A DNA stretch of 64,000 nucleotides, taken from positions 4,607,001-4,671,000 of the forward strand of contig NZ_CP084541.1 of assembly GCF_020410765.1 (NCBI RefSeq), read 5' to 3'. The notes beneath the pieces were generated by a model. That model did not search any database. It was given only the letters and a program-made list of their open reading frames with translations, and had not been told where the DNA came from. The position numbers and the translations under genes were made by a program. Below, one piece after another: positions 32,595 to 41,315 of the stretch (position 1 is the first letter of the stretch; every line of letters starts with the position of its first letter). The stretch comes from Streptomyces marincola. GTDB taxonomy: Bacteria > Actinomycetota > Actinomycetes > Streptomycetales > Streptomycetaceae.

Positions 32595-33373
32595 GGCGTT
32601 CCCTCCGGAGGTTCCAGGGCGTAGAGCAGTTGCGGTGCGCCGGTCATGGGGTGCGGGACGACGGTCGCCGCGACGCCGAACACCGAACGCACCAGCTCCG
32701 GCGTCAGCACCTCGCGCGGCGCCCCCGCGGTGACCAGCTCGCCGGCGGCCAGGACGCCGATGCGGTCGCACACGGCGGCGGCCAGGTTGAGGTCGTGCAG
32801 CACGATCAGCACGGTGGTCCCGGTGCGGCGCAGCAGGCGCAGCAGGTCGATCTGGTGGCGGATGTCGAGGTGGTTGGTCGGCTCGTCGAGCACGAGCAGG
32901 TCGGGTTCCTGCACCAGGGCGCGGGCGGCCAGCACCCGTTGCCGTTCCCCGCCGGAGAGGGTGAGCACGCCGCGGTCGGCGAGGTGGAGCACGTCGAGGT
33001 CGGCCATCGCGCGGCGGCACAGCTCGCGTTCCCGCTCGTCGAGCGCCTGGTTCCCGCGCAGGTGGGGGGCGCGGCCGAGGGCCACGATCTCCTCGACGGT
33101 GAAGTCCAGTTCCGAGCCGTTCTCCTGGGTGAGGGCCGCGACGCGGCGGGCGCCCTCGCGGCGCGGCAGGGAGGCGAGCGCCTGCCCGTCGAGCAGGACC
33201 GCGCCGCTGGTCGGCGCGAGCGCGCGGTAGACGCAGCGCAGGGCGGTGGACTTGCCGCTGCCGTTGGGGCCGACCAGGCCCACGATCTGCCCCGCGCCGA
33301 CGGTGAGGGACAGCGCGCGCAGCAGCGCGGTGCCGCCCACCTCGACTCCCACGGCGTCGAGTCGCAGTCGCAT
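32591..33373 (-). CDS. Siderophore ABC transporter ATPase
   Basis: A 260-residue FepC/FhuC-type ATPase. Walker A is GLVGPNGSGKST, the Q-loop ALTQENG, the signature LSGGERQRVL, Walker B LLVLDEPTNHLD and the switch His in VLHDLNLAAA. All motifs are intact. It powers the FecCD permease encoded just upstream. The start (ATG at 33373) overlaps the permease stop and its stop overlaps the binding-protein start, giving strict coupling of the three subunits. Confidence 0.93.
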   Translation of the reverse strand: MRLRLDAVGVEVGGTALLRALSLTVGAGQIVGLVGPNGSGKSTALRCVYRALAPTSGAVLLDGQALASLPRREGARRVAALTQENGSELDFTVEEIVALGRAPHLRGNQALDERERELCRRAMADLDVLHLADRGVLTLSGGERQRVLAARALVQEPDLLVLDEPTNHLDIRHQIDLLRLLRRTGTTVLIVLHDLNLAAAVCDRIGVLAAGELVTAGAPREVLTPELVRSVFGVAATVVPHPMTGAPQLLYALEPPEGTP

Positions 33374-34476
33374 CAGCGGCCTCCGAACAGGTAGCCGCGG
33401 CGCCGCATCAGCGCCACGAACACCGGAACGCCCACGAGGGCGGTGACCACGCCGAGCGGCAGTTCGCGGGGCGCGGCGAGGGTGCGGGCGATGAGGTCGG
33501 CCCACACCATGAAGATCGCGCCGATGAGCGGCGCCAGCACGAGCACCCGGGCGTGGCGCGCGCCGACGAGAATGCGCACCAGGTGGGGCATCACGAGCCC
33601 GACGAAGCCGATCGCGCCGCTGACCGCGACCATGGCGCCCGTCATCACGGAGGTGAGGACGAACAGGGCGCGGCGCGTTCTGTGCACGTCGACGCCCAGG
33701 CTCGCGGCGGTCTCGTCGCCCAGCGCCATGACGTCGAGGGTGCGCGCGTGCCGGTGCAGCGCGAAGACGCCGAGCACGGTGACGGCGGCGACCAGGGGCA
33801 GCGATTCCCACGTGGCGGCGCCGAGGCCGCCGAGCGTCCAGAACAGCACCGTGTGGGTGGCCTCGCCGTCGGGCGCCAGGTAGACCAGCACGCTCATGAC
33901 GGCCTGGAAGCCGTAGGCCAGCGCGATGCCGGTGAGGACCAGGCGCAGCGGGGTGAGCCCGGCCCGGCTCCAGGAGGCCAGGTAGACCAGGCCGCAGGCG
34001 GCCAGCGCGCCGAGGAAGGCGCCGGTGGACAGGGCGTGGATGCCCAGGGCGCCGAACGTGCCGAGGAGAGTGACGCCGACGGCGCCGACGGAGGCTCCCG
34101 AGGAGATGCCGAGCACGAACGGGTCGGCCAGCGCGTTCCGCACGAGCGCCTGCACGGCCACGCCCACCGCGCTCAGCCCGGCTCCGACGACCACGGCGAG
34201 CAGCACGCGCGGCGTGCGCACCTGCCAGATGACCTGGTACTCGGTCAGGTCCTCGGCCGGGATGGCGCCGCCGGTGAGGGCGGCCCACAGGTATCTGGCG
34301 GTGTCCTCGGGCGGCACGACGGCGCTGCCGAGGCCGATGGCAGCCACCATGGAGACCAGGAGCGCGACGAGGAGGACCGGCACCAGGAACGCCAGTCCAC
34401 GGCGCGAGGCGCCGGGCGTGGGCCGGCCTCCGCTCTTCGGCGTCGCGAACCGGCGCTTGGTGGTTATGGGAATCAT
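33373..34476 (-). CDS. FecCD-family siderophore ABC permease
   Basis: A 367-residue inner-membrane permease with nine or ten hydrophobic segments. Signatures are GAGLSAVGVAVQALVRNALADP, LGISSGASVGAVGVTLLGTF and, near the end, GAIGFVGLVMPHLVRILVGA, followed by LPLGVVTALVGVPVFVALM. It probably works as a homodimer, since only one permease gene is present. It is first in its operon. Four GATCA boxes at 11-bp spacing lie 49-86 bp upstream of the ATG and may control it. The start codon has only a weak ribosome-binding site (GGAAATG). Confidence 0.92.
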   Translation of the reverse strand: MIPITTKRRFATPKSGGRPTPGASRRGLAFLVPVLLVALLVSMVAAIGLGSAVVPPEDTARYLWAALTGGAIPAEDLTEYQVIWQVRTPRVLLAVVVGAGLSAVGVAVQALVRNALADPFVLGISSGASVGAVGVTLLGTFGALGIHALSTGAFLGALAACGLVYLASWSRAGLTPLRLVLTGIALAYGFQAVMSVLVYLAPDGEATHTVLFWTLGGLGAATWESLPLVAAVTVLGVFALHRHARTLDVMALGDETAASLGVDVHRTRRALFVLTSVMTGAMVAVSGAIGFVGLVMPHLVRILVGARHARVLVLAPLIGAIFMVWADLIARTLAAPRELPLGVVTALVGVPVFVALMRRRGYLFGGR

Positions 34477-34904
34477 TTCCAGCTAAGCGTGCGGTGTGTC
34501 CCGTGTTCCGTCAATGCCGGTGGTGATCACTTGTAGATCACTGATTGATCACCGAATGATCAACGCGCGTCGCGGGCGAGCACGTTCGCGCGCCGCGGGC
34601 ACCCGGGCCGCGCCGGCCCGGGTCGGAACGATGCCGGGACCGGCCGCCGACGCCATGCCACCCCCGGCGCGCTGCTGCGAACAAACGCGCAAGAGGCCCA
34701 CAGTGCCCGGCACTTCGGGACCCGGTCGGTCGTGAGCAGTGCCGACTCCCTGGACGAAGGCCCCGTCGACCCGCTGGCATGCTCATGCGTGGGGCCGGTC
34801 GGCTCGCCGGGAGGCACAGCCTTGACGGCTCGACAGTCCCCTCGCGTGAACGGCTGCCGCGCCCCGTTCCGTAGCGGCCCGGGGGCGCGGGGGCCGGTGG
34901 GTGG
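34477..34904. promoter_or_regulatory. Control region of the first siderophore-uptake operon
   Basis: 428 bp between the permease start and the end of the MFS gene. The only ordered element is the GATCA array at 34525-34562. A DtxR/IdeR-type box like the one at 42162 is not recognisable here. Confidence 0.5.
34525..34562. repeat. Four GATCA boxes with exact 11-bp period
   Basis: GATCA occurs at 34525, 34536, 34547 and 34558, each followed by A or C at the next base (GATCAC three times, GATCAA once). The 11-bp period puts all boxes on one DNA face. Direct heptamer repeats of this period are the known binding pattern of SARP-type regulators. Confidence 0.6.
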
Positions 34905-36188
34905 TCACGTGCGGGCCGGGGTCTCCGCGGTGGTGCGCGTGGTGCGGAAGTGCCGCGCGCCGGGCGGCAGGGCCGCGGCGGCCGGCGCGAGGAAGCAGGC
35001 CAGGGTGCACACCGCGAGCACCGGCCCCGGCCCGAACGCGTCGGCGGCCGGGGCGATCAGGGCGAGGCCGATCGGCGCGAGGCCGTAGGAGACCAGGAAG
35101 TCGAGCGAGGACACCCGGGCCAGCAGCCGTGGCTCGACCTCCCGCTGCACGGCCGTGAACCAGGGCACGTTGAACAGTTCGATGCCCACCCCCGCCGCCG
35201 CGTAGGCGGCGACCACGAGGACCGCGGGCACCGGGAGCCACAGGCTCAGGGGGGCGAGGCCGTAGGCGGCGAGCCCCGCGAGCGCGGCCCAGCCGGGCGA
35301 ACGCGGGCGGTGGCGCGCGATGAGGACCGCGCCGAGCAGCGCGCCGACGGTGTAGGCCGTGGTGGCGGCGACCAGCACGGATTCGGTGTCGTAACGGTCC
35401 CTGCTGATCGCGGGGAGTATCACTCCGGTCGCCGAGTACCCGGTGGCGATCACGGCGGCCAGCGCGCCGAGCCCGCCGAGGAACCACGGGTGGCGGCGCG
35501 CCTCGCGCACGCCCTCACCGAACTCGGCGCGGAAACCGGCCCGTTCCGCCGCCGGGCCGGACGCGTCCAGGACCTGCCCCCGGTACCGGCCGGCGGGCGG
35601 CAGCAGGGCGGCGACGAGCCACAGCAGGCCCGTGCCCACCAGCAGCGCCGTCACGTCGAGGAACGCGGCGAGCAGCGCGGTCAGCCCCGGGCCCGCGAGC
35701 GTGGTCACGCGAACGGCCAGGGTGGTCGCGGCGTTGGCGGCCTGGCGGTGGTCCGGGGGGACCACCTCCGCCGTCAGGGCCTGGAACGCGGGCCGGCAGG
35801 CGCCCTGGCCGGCGCCGATCGCGGCACCCGCGACGGCCATCAGCGCCAGGGACCGCCCCACGCCCGCCGCGAGCACGGGCGACGCGACCGCGGCGAGCAG
35901 GCCCGACCACAGGACGACGGACCGGCGCGAGTACCGGTCCGCGAGCACGCCTCCGACGGTCACCGCCGCGAGGAAGCCCGCCGTGCGGGTGGCGAGGACG
36001 AGGCCGAGAGCGGCCGGTGTCAGGGAGTCCTCGACGACGGCGAACCCCAGGATGAACGGCATGGCCCAGGTGGCCAGGCCGGACGCGGTGGTCCCGGTCC
36101 ACAGCCTGAGGAACGCCGGTCCGCGCAGCGGGGACGGCGGCTTCGCCCGCGTGGAGCGGTCGAGCGTGGACGCGGGGGGACCCGTCAC
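34905..36188 (-). CDS. MFS transporter (EntS-like exporter)
   Basis: A 427-residue 12-helix major-facilitator protein. The loop motif GGVLADRYSRRSVVLWSGLL between helices 2 and 3 is the MFS motif A, and the overall pattern is that of the EntS/MFS_3 exporters, several of which export siderophores. Start GTG at 36188 behind AGGAGG. A Zur-like palindrome (36314-36328) lies 126 bp upstream, so zinc control and export of a metal-binding small molecule are plausible. Drug export is the alternative. Confidence 0.82.
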   Translation of the reverse strand: MTGPPASTLDRSTRAKPPSPLRGPAFLRLWTGTTASGLATWAMPFILGFAVVEDSLTPAALGLVLATRTAGFLAAVTVGGVLADRYSRRSVVLWSGLLAAVASPVLAAGVGRSLALMAVAGAAIGAGQGACRPAFQALTAEVVPPDHRQAANAATTLAVRVTTLAGPGLTALLAAFLDVTALLVGTGLLWLVAALLPPAGRYRGQVLDASGPAAERAGFRAEFGEGVREARRHPWFLGGLGALAAVIATGYSATGVILPAISRDRYDTESVLVAATTAYTVGALLGAVLIARHRPRSPGWAALAGLAAYGLAPLSLWLPVPAVLVVAAYAAAGVGIELFNVPWFTAVQREVEPRLLARVSSLDFLVSYGLAPIGLALIAPAADAFGPGPVLAVCTLACFLAPAAAALPPGARHFRTTRTTAETPART

Positions 36189-36313
36189 GGTGCTGCCTCC
36201 TGAGGGCCGGGCCCGGGGAACGGGCCCCGGCCGGCCGGACGACGGTGCGGCGCCCGCGCGCCGGACGCGGTGGCGGGCGGATGCCGCACACTCCTGCGCC
36301 GCAGACTACAAAG

Positions 36314-36328
36314 TGATAATCGTTATCA
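36314..36328. promoter_or_regulatory. Zur-like box upstream of the MFS gene
   Basis: TGATAATCGTTATCA has perfect 6-bp arms around TCG and closely matches the TGAAAAT-N-ATTTTCA form of actinobacterial Zur boxes. It also resembles Fur-type sites. It lies between the MFS start and the end of the rpsN paralogue. Confidence 0.6.
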
Positions 36329-36373
36329 TCAAACGCGCCCGCTCCGCCGGTCGCTCGCGCGGTGCGCCGCGCG

Positions 36374-36679
36374 TCACCAGCTGGACTTGGTCACACCGGG
36401 CAGTTCGCCGGCGTGAGCCATCTTGCGGACGTTGATGCGGGAGAGTCCGAAGGCGCGCAGGTGGCCGCGCGGGCGGCCGTCGACGCTGTCGCGGTTGCGC
36501 AGCCTGGTGGCGCTGGCGTCCCGCGGCTGCTTGCGCAACTCGCGCTGGGCGGCGGCCCGTTGCTCGTCGGTGCTGCGCGGGTCGCGGATGATCTCCTTCA
36601 GCTCCGCCCGGCGTTCCGCGTACCGGGCGACGATCTCCTTGCGCCGCTCGTTCGCGGCGATCTTGCTGGTCTTGGCCAT
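36374..36679 (-). CDS. rpsN: 30S ribosomal protein S14, zinc-free paralogue
   Basis: 101 residues, the long form of S14 without the CxxC zinc ribbon: MAKTSKIAANERRKEIVARY at the start and GRPRGHLRAFGLSRINVRKM then AGELPGVTKSSW at the end. Such C-minus paralogues replace the zinc-binding version when zinc is short and are repressed by Zur. The gene follows the L28 paralogue by 14 bp behind GGAGGAGAG, in an L32-L28-S14 operon. Confidence 0.93.
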   Translation of the reverse strand: MAKTSKIAANERRKEIVARYAERRAELKEIIRDPRSTDEQRAAAQRELRKQPRDASATRLRNRDSVDGRPRGHLRAFGLSRINVRKMAHAGELPGVTKSSW

Positions 36680-36693
36680 CGTGCTCTCCTCCC

Positions 36694-36930
36694 TCAGATC
36701 TTCTCGCCCCGGGCGCGGATGCGGGCGACGGCCGCCTCCACGCCGATGACGTCGATGGTCTTGATCGCCCTGGCGCTGAGCCGGAGCCGGACGAACCGGT
36801 TCTCGGAGGGCAGCCAGTACCGCTTGGACTGGATGTTGGGGTCGAAGCGGCGCCGGGTGCGCCGGTGCGAGTGCGAGATCTGGTTCCCGAACCCCGGCTT
36901 GGTGCCGGTCAGTTGGCAGTGTGCGGACAT
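36694..36930 (-). CDS. rpmB: 50S ribosomal protein L28, zinc-free paralogue
   Basis: 78 residues. MSAHCQLTGTKPGFGNQISH starts a normal L28, but the CxxC pair of the zinc form is missing (only one Cys). HSHRRTRRRFDPNIQSKRYW and VRLRLSARAIKTIDVIGVE complete the family pattern. It is the middle gene of the L32-L28-S14 operon, with a good AAGGAG site. It is expected to be made only under zinc limitation. Confidence 0.93.
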   Translation of the reverse strand: MSAHCQLTGTKPGFGNQISHSHRRTRRRFDPNIQSKRYWLPSENRFVRLRLSARAIKTIDVIGVEAAVARIRARGEKI

Positions 36931-36963
36931 GGCGGGCTCCTTTCGGCGCGGTTCTCGTCGCGG

Positions 36964-37134
36964 TCAGTCGGCCGGGGAGATCAGGCCGCGCTCGTAGGCG
37001 CGGACCAGGTTGCGGGGCACCAGGTGGCGCCGGCCGTCGAGGAAGACGGGCACCAGGTCGGGGGTGCTCGCCTTCCACTGGGCGCGCCGGTGGCGGGTGT
37101 TGCTGCGCGACATCTTGCGCTTGGGGACGGCCAT
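36964..37134 (-). CDS. rpmF: 50S ribosomal protein L32, zinc-free paralogue
   Basis: 56 residues: MAVPKRKMSRSNTRHRRAQW is the invariant L32 N-terminus, and LVRAYERGLISPAD ends it with no cysteines at all, whereas zinc-binding L32 has four. It is first in the alternative ribosomal-protein operon. The usual L33 (rpmG) companion of such operons was not found here. The 173-bp region to the divergent methyltransferase holds a candidate Zur site. Confidence 0.93.
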   Translation of the reverse strand: MAVPKRKMSRSNTRHRRAQWKASTPDLVPVFLDGRRHLVPRNLVRAYERGLISPAD

Positions 37135-37211
37135 GCCGGGCCTCCTCGGGATCGGTGGTCGGTGGTCGGTGCACCGGGGCGGGCGCGACCCGGGGCACCT
37201 CGTTCACCTTA

Positions 37212-37239
37212 TTGAAAACGATTGCCGTTTGCGTATAGT
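37212..37239 (+). promoter_or_regulatory. Promoter with overlapping degenerate Zur half-site
   Basis: TTGAAA (37212-37217), 16 bp and TATAGT (37234-37239) form a good -35/-10 pair for the methyltransferase gene. TGAAAACGATTGCCG (37213-37227) overlaps the -35. Its left half fits the Zur half-site TGAAAAC, but the right half is poor. The same segment faces the rpmF operon. Confidence 0.55.
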
Positions 37240-37307
37240 ACCCGCAGGGCGCGACGACGCGCCCGACCGGGGCGGCCCGAGGGCCGCGCAGCACCAGGGA
37301 GGCCACC

Positions 37308-38135
37308 ATGAGCCCGCGCACGCCCTCGCTCGGCACGGTGCAGGAGACGCTGCTCATACCGCTCTACGGGCGGGCCGTCGAGCACCGCAAGCCGGAGCCC
37401 GCGCTCCGCGACCCCCGCGCCGAGGAGCTGGTCGCGGCCCTCGACTACGACTTCTCGCGCTTCGACGGCCTGCCCAGCCTGACCGGCACCGTGCTGCGCA
37501 CCGCTCTCTTCGACCACTGGACGCGGCAGTTCCTCGACGAGCACCCGGCCGGGACCGTCGTCGAGATCGGCACCGGCCTCAACACCCGTTACGAGCGCGT
37601 GGACAACGGCCGGGCGCACTGGTTCGACCTGGACCTGCCCGACGTCATCGAGCTGCGCCGGGCGTTCTTCCCCGAGACCGCGCGCCGCCGGATGATCGCG
37701 GCCTCGCTGACCGAGGACGACTGGCTCGACGCGGTCGCGGAACGGGCCGAAGGCCCCTGCTTCTTCTCCGCCGAGGCCGTGCTGCCCTTCCTCGAAGAAG
37801 GCGAGGTCAGGCGCCTGGCCGAACGGCTCGCCCGCCGGTTCCCCGGCAGCCGCCTGGCCCTGGACAGCAACGGCCCCGAGGTGGTCGCGGCCCAGGACGG
37901 ACACGACGCGCTCAGCAAGGTCGAGGCCAGGCTCCGCTGGGCCTGCGCCGACATCGGCGTCGTGACCACGTGGCTCCCCGGGACCGCGGTGGCCGGCTCG
38001 CACACCCTGTCCGGCCTTCCCGAGGACGTGTACCTGGCGCTGCCGGCCGAGCACCGGCGCACGGTCGACGACCTGGCGCGGCAACGGCTCCCGCAGGTCG
38101 AGGGCTACCGGATGCACCTGCTCCGGCTGCCCTGA
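37308..38135 (+). CDS. LCMT/PPM-type SAM-dependent methyltransferase
   Basis: A 275-residue class I methyltransferase of the leucine carboxyl methyltransferase-like group used in secondary metabolism (VQETLLIPLYGRAVEHRKPE at the start, VVEIGTGLNTRYERVDNGRA as the SAM motif, WFDLDLPDVIELRRAFFPE, FFSAEAVLPFLEEGEVRRLA). Such enzymes methylate carboxyl or hydroxyl groups of small molecules. It shares a control region with the zinc-starvation ribosomal genes, which hints at a role in making or modifying a metallophore. That is inference. A hairpin ends it. Confidence 0.8.
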   Translation: MSPRTPSLGTVQETLLIPLYGRAVEHRKPEPALRDPRAEELVAALDYDFSRFDGLPSLTGTVLRTALFDHWTRQFLDEHPAGTVVEIGTGLNTRYERVDNGRAHWFDLDLPDVIELRRAFFPETARRRMIAASLTEDDWLDAVAERAEGPCFFSAEAVLPFLEEGEVRRLAERLARRFPGSRLALDSNGPEVVAAQDGHDALSKVEARLRWACADIGVVTTWLPGTAVAGSHTLSGLPEDVYLALPAEHRRTVDDLARQRLPQVEGYRMHLLRLP

Positions 38136-38165
38136 GCCGGGCGCCCCGCGACCGGGGTGCCCGGC
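38136..38165. terminator. Bidirectional terminator
   Basis: 13-nt arms with one G-U pair (38136-38148 and 38153-38165) and a CGAC loop begin directly at the methyltransferase stop and face the convergent permease gene. Confidence 0.75.
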
Positions 38166-38172
38166 CCGCGCT

Positions 38173-40272
38173 TCAGGAGGCGCGGGTGCGGTGCAGCAGC
38201 CAGAGGAAGTACGGCGTGCCGATCACGGCGGTCAGCAACCCGGCCGGCAGCTGGTCGGGCGCGATGACCGTGCGCCCGAGCAGGTCGGCCAGGACCACGA
38301 GCAGGCCGCCGAGCAGCGCCGCCACCGGGACCACCCACCGGTGGCGCCGCCCGAGCAGGGTGCGCGCGGCGTGCGGCGCGACCAGCCCGACGAAGCCGAT
38401 CATCCCGATCGCGGCGACCGCGGTGCCGGTCAGCGCCACGCCGCAGCCCAGCAGGAGCAGGCGGGTCCTCGGCACGTTCAGGCCGAGCACGCGCGGGGTG
38501 TCCTCGTCGAGCGACAGCAGGTCGAGGTACCGGTGGGCGGCCCACGTGAGCGGCAGGAAGACGAGGCACGCGACGCCGAGCGGCAGCAGGTGCTCGTAGG
38601 AGCGGCCGTAGGTCGAGCCGGAGAGCCACGTCAGGGCTTTGGAGGCGTTGAACGGGTCGGTGGCCACGATGAGCGTGGTCACCAGCGCCGTGGTCACGTG
38701 CGAGAGGCCGACGCCGACCAGGACCAGCCGGTCGGAGGCGAAGCCGCCGCGCGCGGACAGCGCGAACACGACCGCCGCCGCCGCGACCGCGCCGGCGCCC
38801 GCGCTGCCGGTCACCGCCCAGAACCCGGCGAGCGGCGTGAGGGTCACCACGAGCACCGCGCCGAGGGACGCGCCGCCGGAGACGCCGATGATGGCGGGGT
38901 CGGCGAGCGCGTTGCGGGTGACGGCCTGGATCGCGGTGCCCGCGACGGCCAGCGCGGCACCGGCCAGGAGGGCCGCGACCACGCGGGGCACGCGGGTGTC
39001 GAGCACGATGCCGACGAGCTGGCCCGCCTCGCCCCGCGCCCACAGCCCGAGGTCGCCGAGGAGCAGCGTGCGGTCCCCGACGAGCACGGCGGCGACGGCC
39101 GCGGCCACGAGCACCGCGCCCACCGTCGCGGCCAGCACACCCCGGCGTGCGGCGCCCGCGCCCCGCACCTCAAGACCCCGCGCCGCGCCGTGCGTCGAGG
39201 TGGCGCGCAGCCGCAGCGCGAGCGCGACCATCAGCAGCCCGCCGAGCAGGGAGGTGACGACGCCGGTCGGCACGCGGACCGCGTTCTGCGCCCCCATCAC
39301 CGCGCGCAGCGCGACGTCCGCGCCCAGCACCACGGTGACGCCCATGAGCGCGGAGAGCGGAACGAGCGCCCGGTGCCGGTGCAGGCCGGGCACGTACGGC
39401 ACGAGCAGGCGGGTCAGGGCCGGCGCGGCCAGGCCGACGAAGCCGATCGGCCCGGTCGCCGCGACGGCGGCGGCCGACATGAGGACGGTCACCAGCAGCA
39501 CGGTCACCTGGGTCCGCCGGACCGGGACGCCGAGCGCGCGGGCCTCGTCGTCGCCGAGCATCATCAGGTCCAGCCGCCGGCCGAGCAGCAGCAGGACCGC
39601 GAGGCCGGCGAGGACCACGGGCGCGACGAGCCGCACGGTGCCCAGGCCGTTCTGGCTCAGGGAGCCCGAGGCCCACGCGTACAGGCCGGTGCTCTCCACG
39701 GGCGCCAGGATCAGCAGGGACGTCGTGAGGGACCCGAGGAGCAGGGAAACGGCCGTGCCGCCGAGGATCAGGCGCATCGTGCCGTACTCGCTGCCGGTCA
39801 GCACGAGGACGAGGGCCGCGGCCACGAGACCGCCCGCGAACGCCACGGCCACATCGCCGAAGAACGGCAGCGAGAGCCCCGAGACCGCGGCGCCCACGAG
39901 GGCGAGGTGCGCGCCGGAGTTCACGGCGAGCACGTCGGGGGAGGCCACCGGGTTGCGGGAGACCGACTGGAGGACGCAGCCGACGGCGCCGAGCGCGGCG
40001 CCGACCGCGAGCCCGGCGGCCAGGCGCGGGAAGCGGGACTCGACGACGACGGCGGCCTCGGCGCCCGCGTCGTCGCCGAGCAGCCACGCGACGAGGTCGC
40101 CGAGGCCGACCGCGGCGGTGCCCTGCACCAGGTGCACCGCAGAGAGCGGCACGAGCAGCAGGAGCAGCGCGCCGGTCAGCGCGGCCAGCCGGCGGGACGG
40201 GGGCCGCGCCCCGGCCGGCGCCTGCGGGGCGCCGGCGGGGGCGGGCCGTTCGGCGAGCGTGCCGATCGCCAT
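38173..40272 (-). CDS. Fused double FecCD permease (FhuB-like)
   Basis: A 699-residue inner-membrane protein made of two complete FecCD permease halves. The first (about 30-345) has AVGCVLQSVSRNPVASPDVL and ATGPIGFVGLAAPALTRLLV. The second (about 365-699) has AVAGTAIQAVTRNALADPAI and AIGMIGFVGLVAPHAARTLL. About 18-20 membrane segments in all. It supplies both permease subunits in one chain, as FhuB does. It follows the binding-protein gene by 8 bp and is last in the ATPase-binding protein-permease operon, whose promoter carries an iron box. Confidence 0.92.
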   Translation of the reverse strand: MAIGTLAERPAPAGAPQAPAGARPPSRRLAALTGALLLLLVPLSAVHLVQGTAAVGLGDLVAWLLGDDAGAEAAVVVESRFPRLAAGLAVGAALGAVGCVLQSVSRNPVASPDVLAVNSGAHLALVGAAVSGLSLPFFGDVAVAFAGGLVAAALVLVLTGSEYGTMRLILGGTAVSLLLGSLTTSLLILAPVESTGLYAWASGSLSQNGLGTVRLVAPVVLAGLAVLLLLGRRLDLMMLGDDEARALGVPVRRTQVTVLLVTVLMSAAAVAATGPIGFVGLAAPALTRLLVPYVPGLHRHRALVPLSALMGVTVVLGADVALRAVMGAQNAVRVPTGVVTSLLGGLLMVALALRLRATSTHGAARGLEVRGAGAARRGVLAATVGAVLVAAAVAAVLVGDRTLLLGDLGLWARGEAGQLVGIVLDTRVPRVVAALLAGAALAVAGTAIQAVTRNALADPAIIGVSGGASLGAVLVVTLTPLAGFWAVTGSAGAGAVAAAAVVFALSARGGFASDRLVLVGVGLSHVTTALVTTLIVATDPFNASKALTWLSGSTYGRSYEHLLPLGVACLVFLPLTWAAHRYLDLLSLDEDTPRVLGLNVPRTRLLLLGCGVALTGTAVAAIGMIGFVGLVAPHAARTLLGRRHRWVVPVAALLGGLLVVLADLLGRTVIAPDQLPAGLLTAVIGTPYFLWLLHRTRAS

Positions 40273-40280
40273 CGCGCGGG

Positions 40281-41261
40281 TCAGCTCGCGGCGGCGACGG
40301 CCGCGTCGACGAGCTGGAGCATCGCGGCGGGGCCGCCGAACGTCCAGATGCCGTCGGGGAGCCTGGTGGCGTCCGCGGCGAACGGCAGCGAGTTCCACAC
40401 GGCGTTGTCGACCAGCGTCTGCCCGTACGGGTCGTTGTCGCCCGAGCCGTAGTACCAGTAGGTGGTGTCGTCGGGCAGCGACGTGAGCCCTTCGACGTCC
40501 GTCTGGCCGAGCCCGTACACCGCGTCGAACTCCAGGCCCTCGACCTGGCTCCACGCGTTGGCGAAGCCGAGTTCCCCGAGCACGGCGCCGATCAGCGAGC
40601 CCTCGCCGAACGGCCGGATCGTCACCGCCTCGCCGGTCTGGTAGGCGTCGCTGAACGCCACCGTCGCGCCCTCGGCGCCGGCGTCCGCGAGTGCGGCGCG
40701 GCCGTCCGCGAGCGCGGTGTCGAACTCCTCGCGTATCTCGCGCGCCCGGTCCTCGGTGCCGGTTGCGGTGGCGACGAGGTCCACGTTCTCGAGCATCTGG
40801 CCGATCGGGTCCTCCGCGTTCCCGCCGGGGACGACGATGACGGGGGTGGTCTCCTCGATCTGCTCGATGGCGCCCTCGACGAGCTGGTCGGTGACGAAGA
40901 CGGCGTCGAGGTCGAGCGTGCCGAGCGTGTCGATGCTGGGCTCGCCGCGGGTGCCGATGTCGGTGACCCCGTCGTCGAGTCGCACGGCGGTGTTCCACTG
41001 CTCGAAGCCCTCGACGTCCGAGACGCCGACGGGCTGGACGCCGAGCGAGACCAGGTACTCGACGACGTTCCACTCCGTGCCGGCGACGCGCACGGCCGGG
41101 CCTTCGAGGGTGACCTCCTCGCCCCTGGCGTCGGTGAGGGTGATGGGGTCGCCCGAGGGTGCGGGCGTTTCGTCCTCCGCGGCCTCCTCGGTGGTGCCGC
41201 ACGCGGCCAGTGTGGCGGCGAGGGCGAGGGCGGCGAGCGCGGTTGCGGCGGGATGTCTCAC
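40281..41261 (-). CDS. Iron-siderophore substrate-binding lipoprotein
   Basis: A 326-residue lipoprotein (lipobox LAATLAACG) with the iron-compound binding fold: VRVAGTEWNVVEYLVSLGVQ, DLDAVFVTDQLVEGAIEQIE and GATVAFSDAYQTGEAVTIRP. DTTYWYYGSGDNDPY lies near the binding cleft. It serves the fused permease. Its start is GTG behind AAGGA. A 54-bp gap filled by a 9-bp tandem repeat separates it from the ATPase gene. The siderophore is not identifiable. Confidence 0.88.
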   Translation of the reverse strand: MRHPAATALAALALAATLAACGTTEEAAEDETPAPSGDPITLTDARGEEVTLEGPAVRVAGTEWNVVEYLVSLGVQPVGVSDVEGFEQWNTAVRLDDGVTDIGTRGEPSIDTLGTLDLDAVFVTDQLVEGAIEQIEETTPVIVVPGGNAEDPIGQMLENVDLVATATGTEDRAREIREEFDTALADGRAALADAGAEGATVAFSDAYQTGEAVTIRPFGEGSLIGAVLGELGFANAWSQVEGLEFDAVYGLGQTDVEGLTSLPDDTTYWYYGSGDNDPYGQTLVDNAVWNSLPFAADATRLPDGIWTFGGPAAMLQLVDAAVAAAS

Positions 41262-41274
41262 GGGGGGTGTCCTT

Positions 41275-41310
41275 CGGTGGTGCCGGTGGTGCCGGTGGTG
41301 CCGGTGGTGC
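41275..41310. repeat. Four perfect copies of a 9-bp tandem repeat
   Basis: CGGTGGTGC is repeated four times without change in the short gap between the ATPase stop and the binding-protein start. It lies only 14 bp above the start codon and could vary the spacing or secondary structure of the leader. Confidence 0.8.
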
Positions 41311-41315
41311 GGGTG

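Noticed and set aside
34474..34500. Iron box at the start of the first siderophore-uptake operon
   Set aside because: Only the short TTAG part of a half-site is present; the rest does not fit the DtxR/IdeR palindrome that is clear at 42162-42180.
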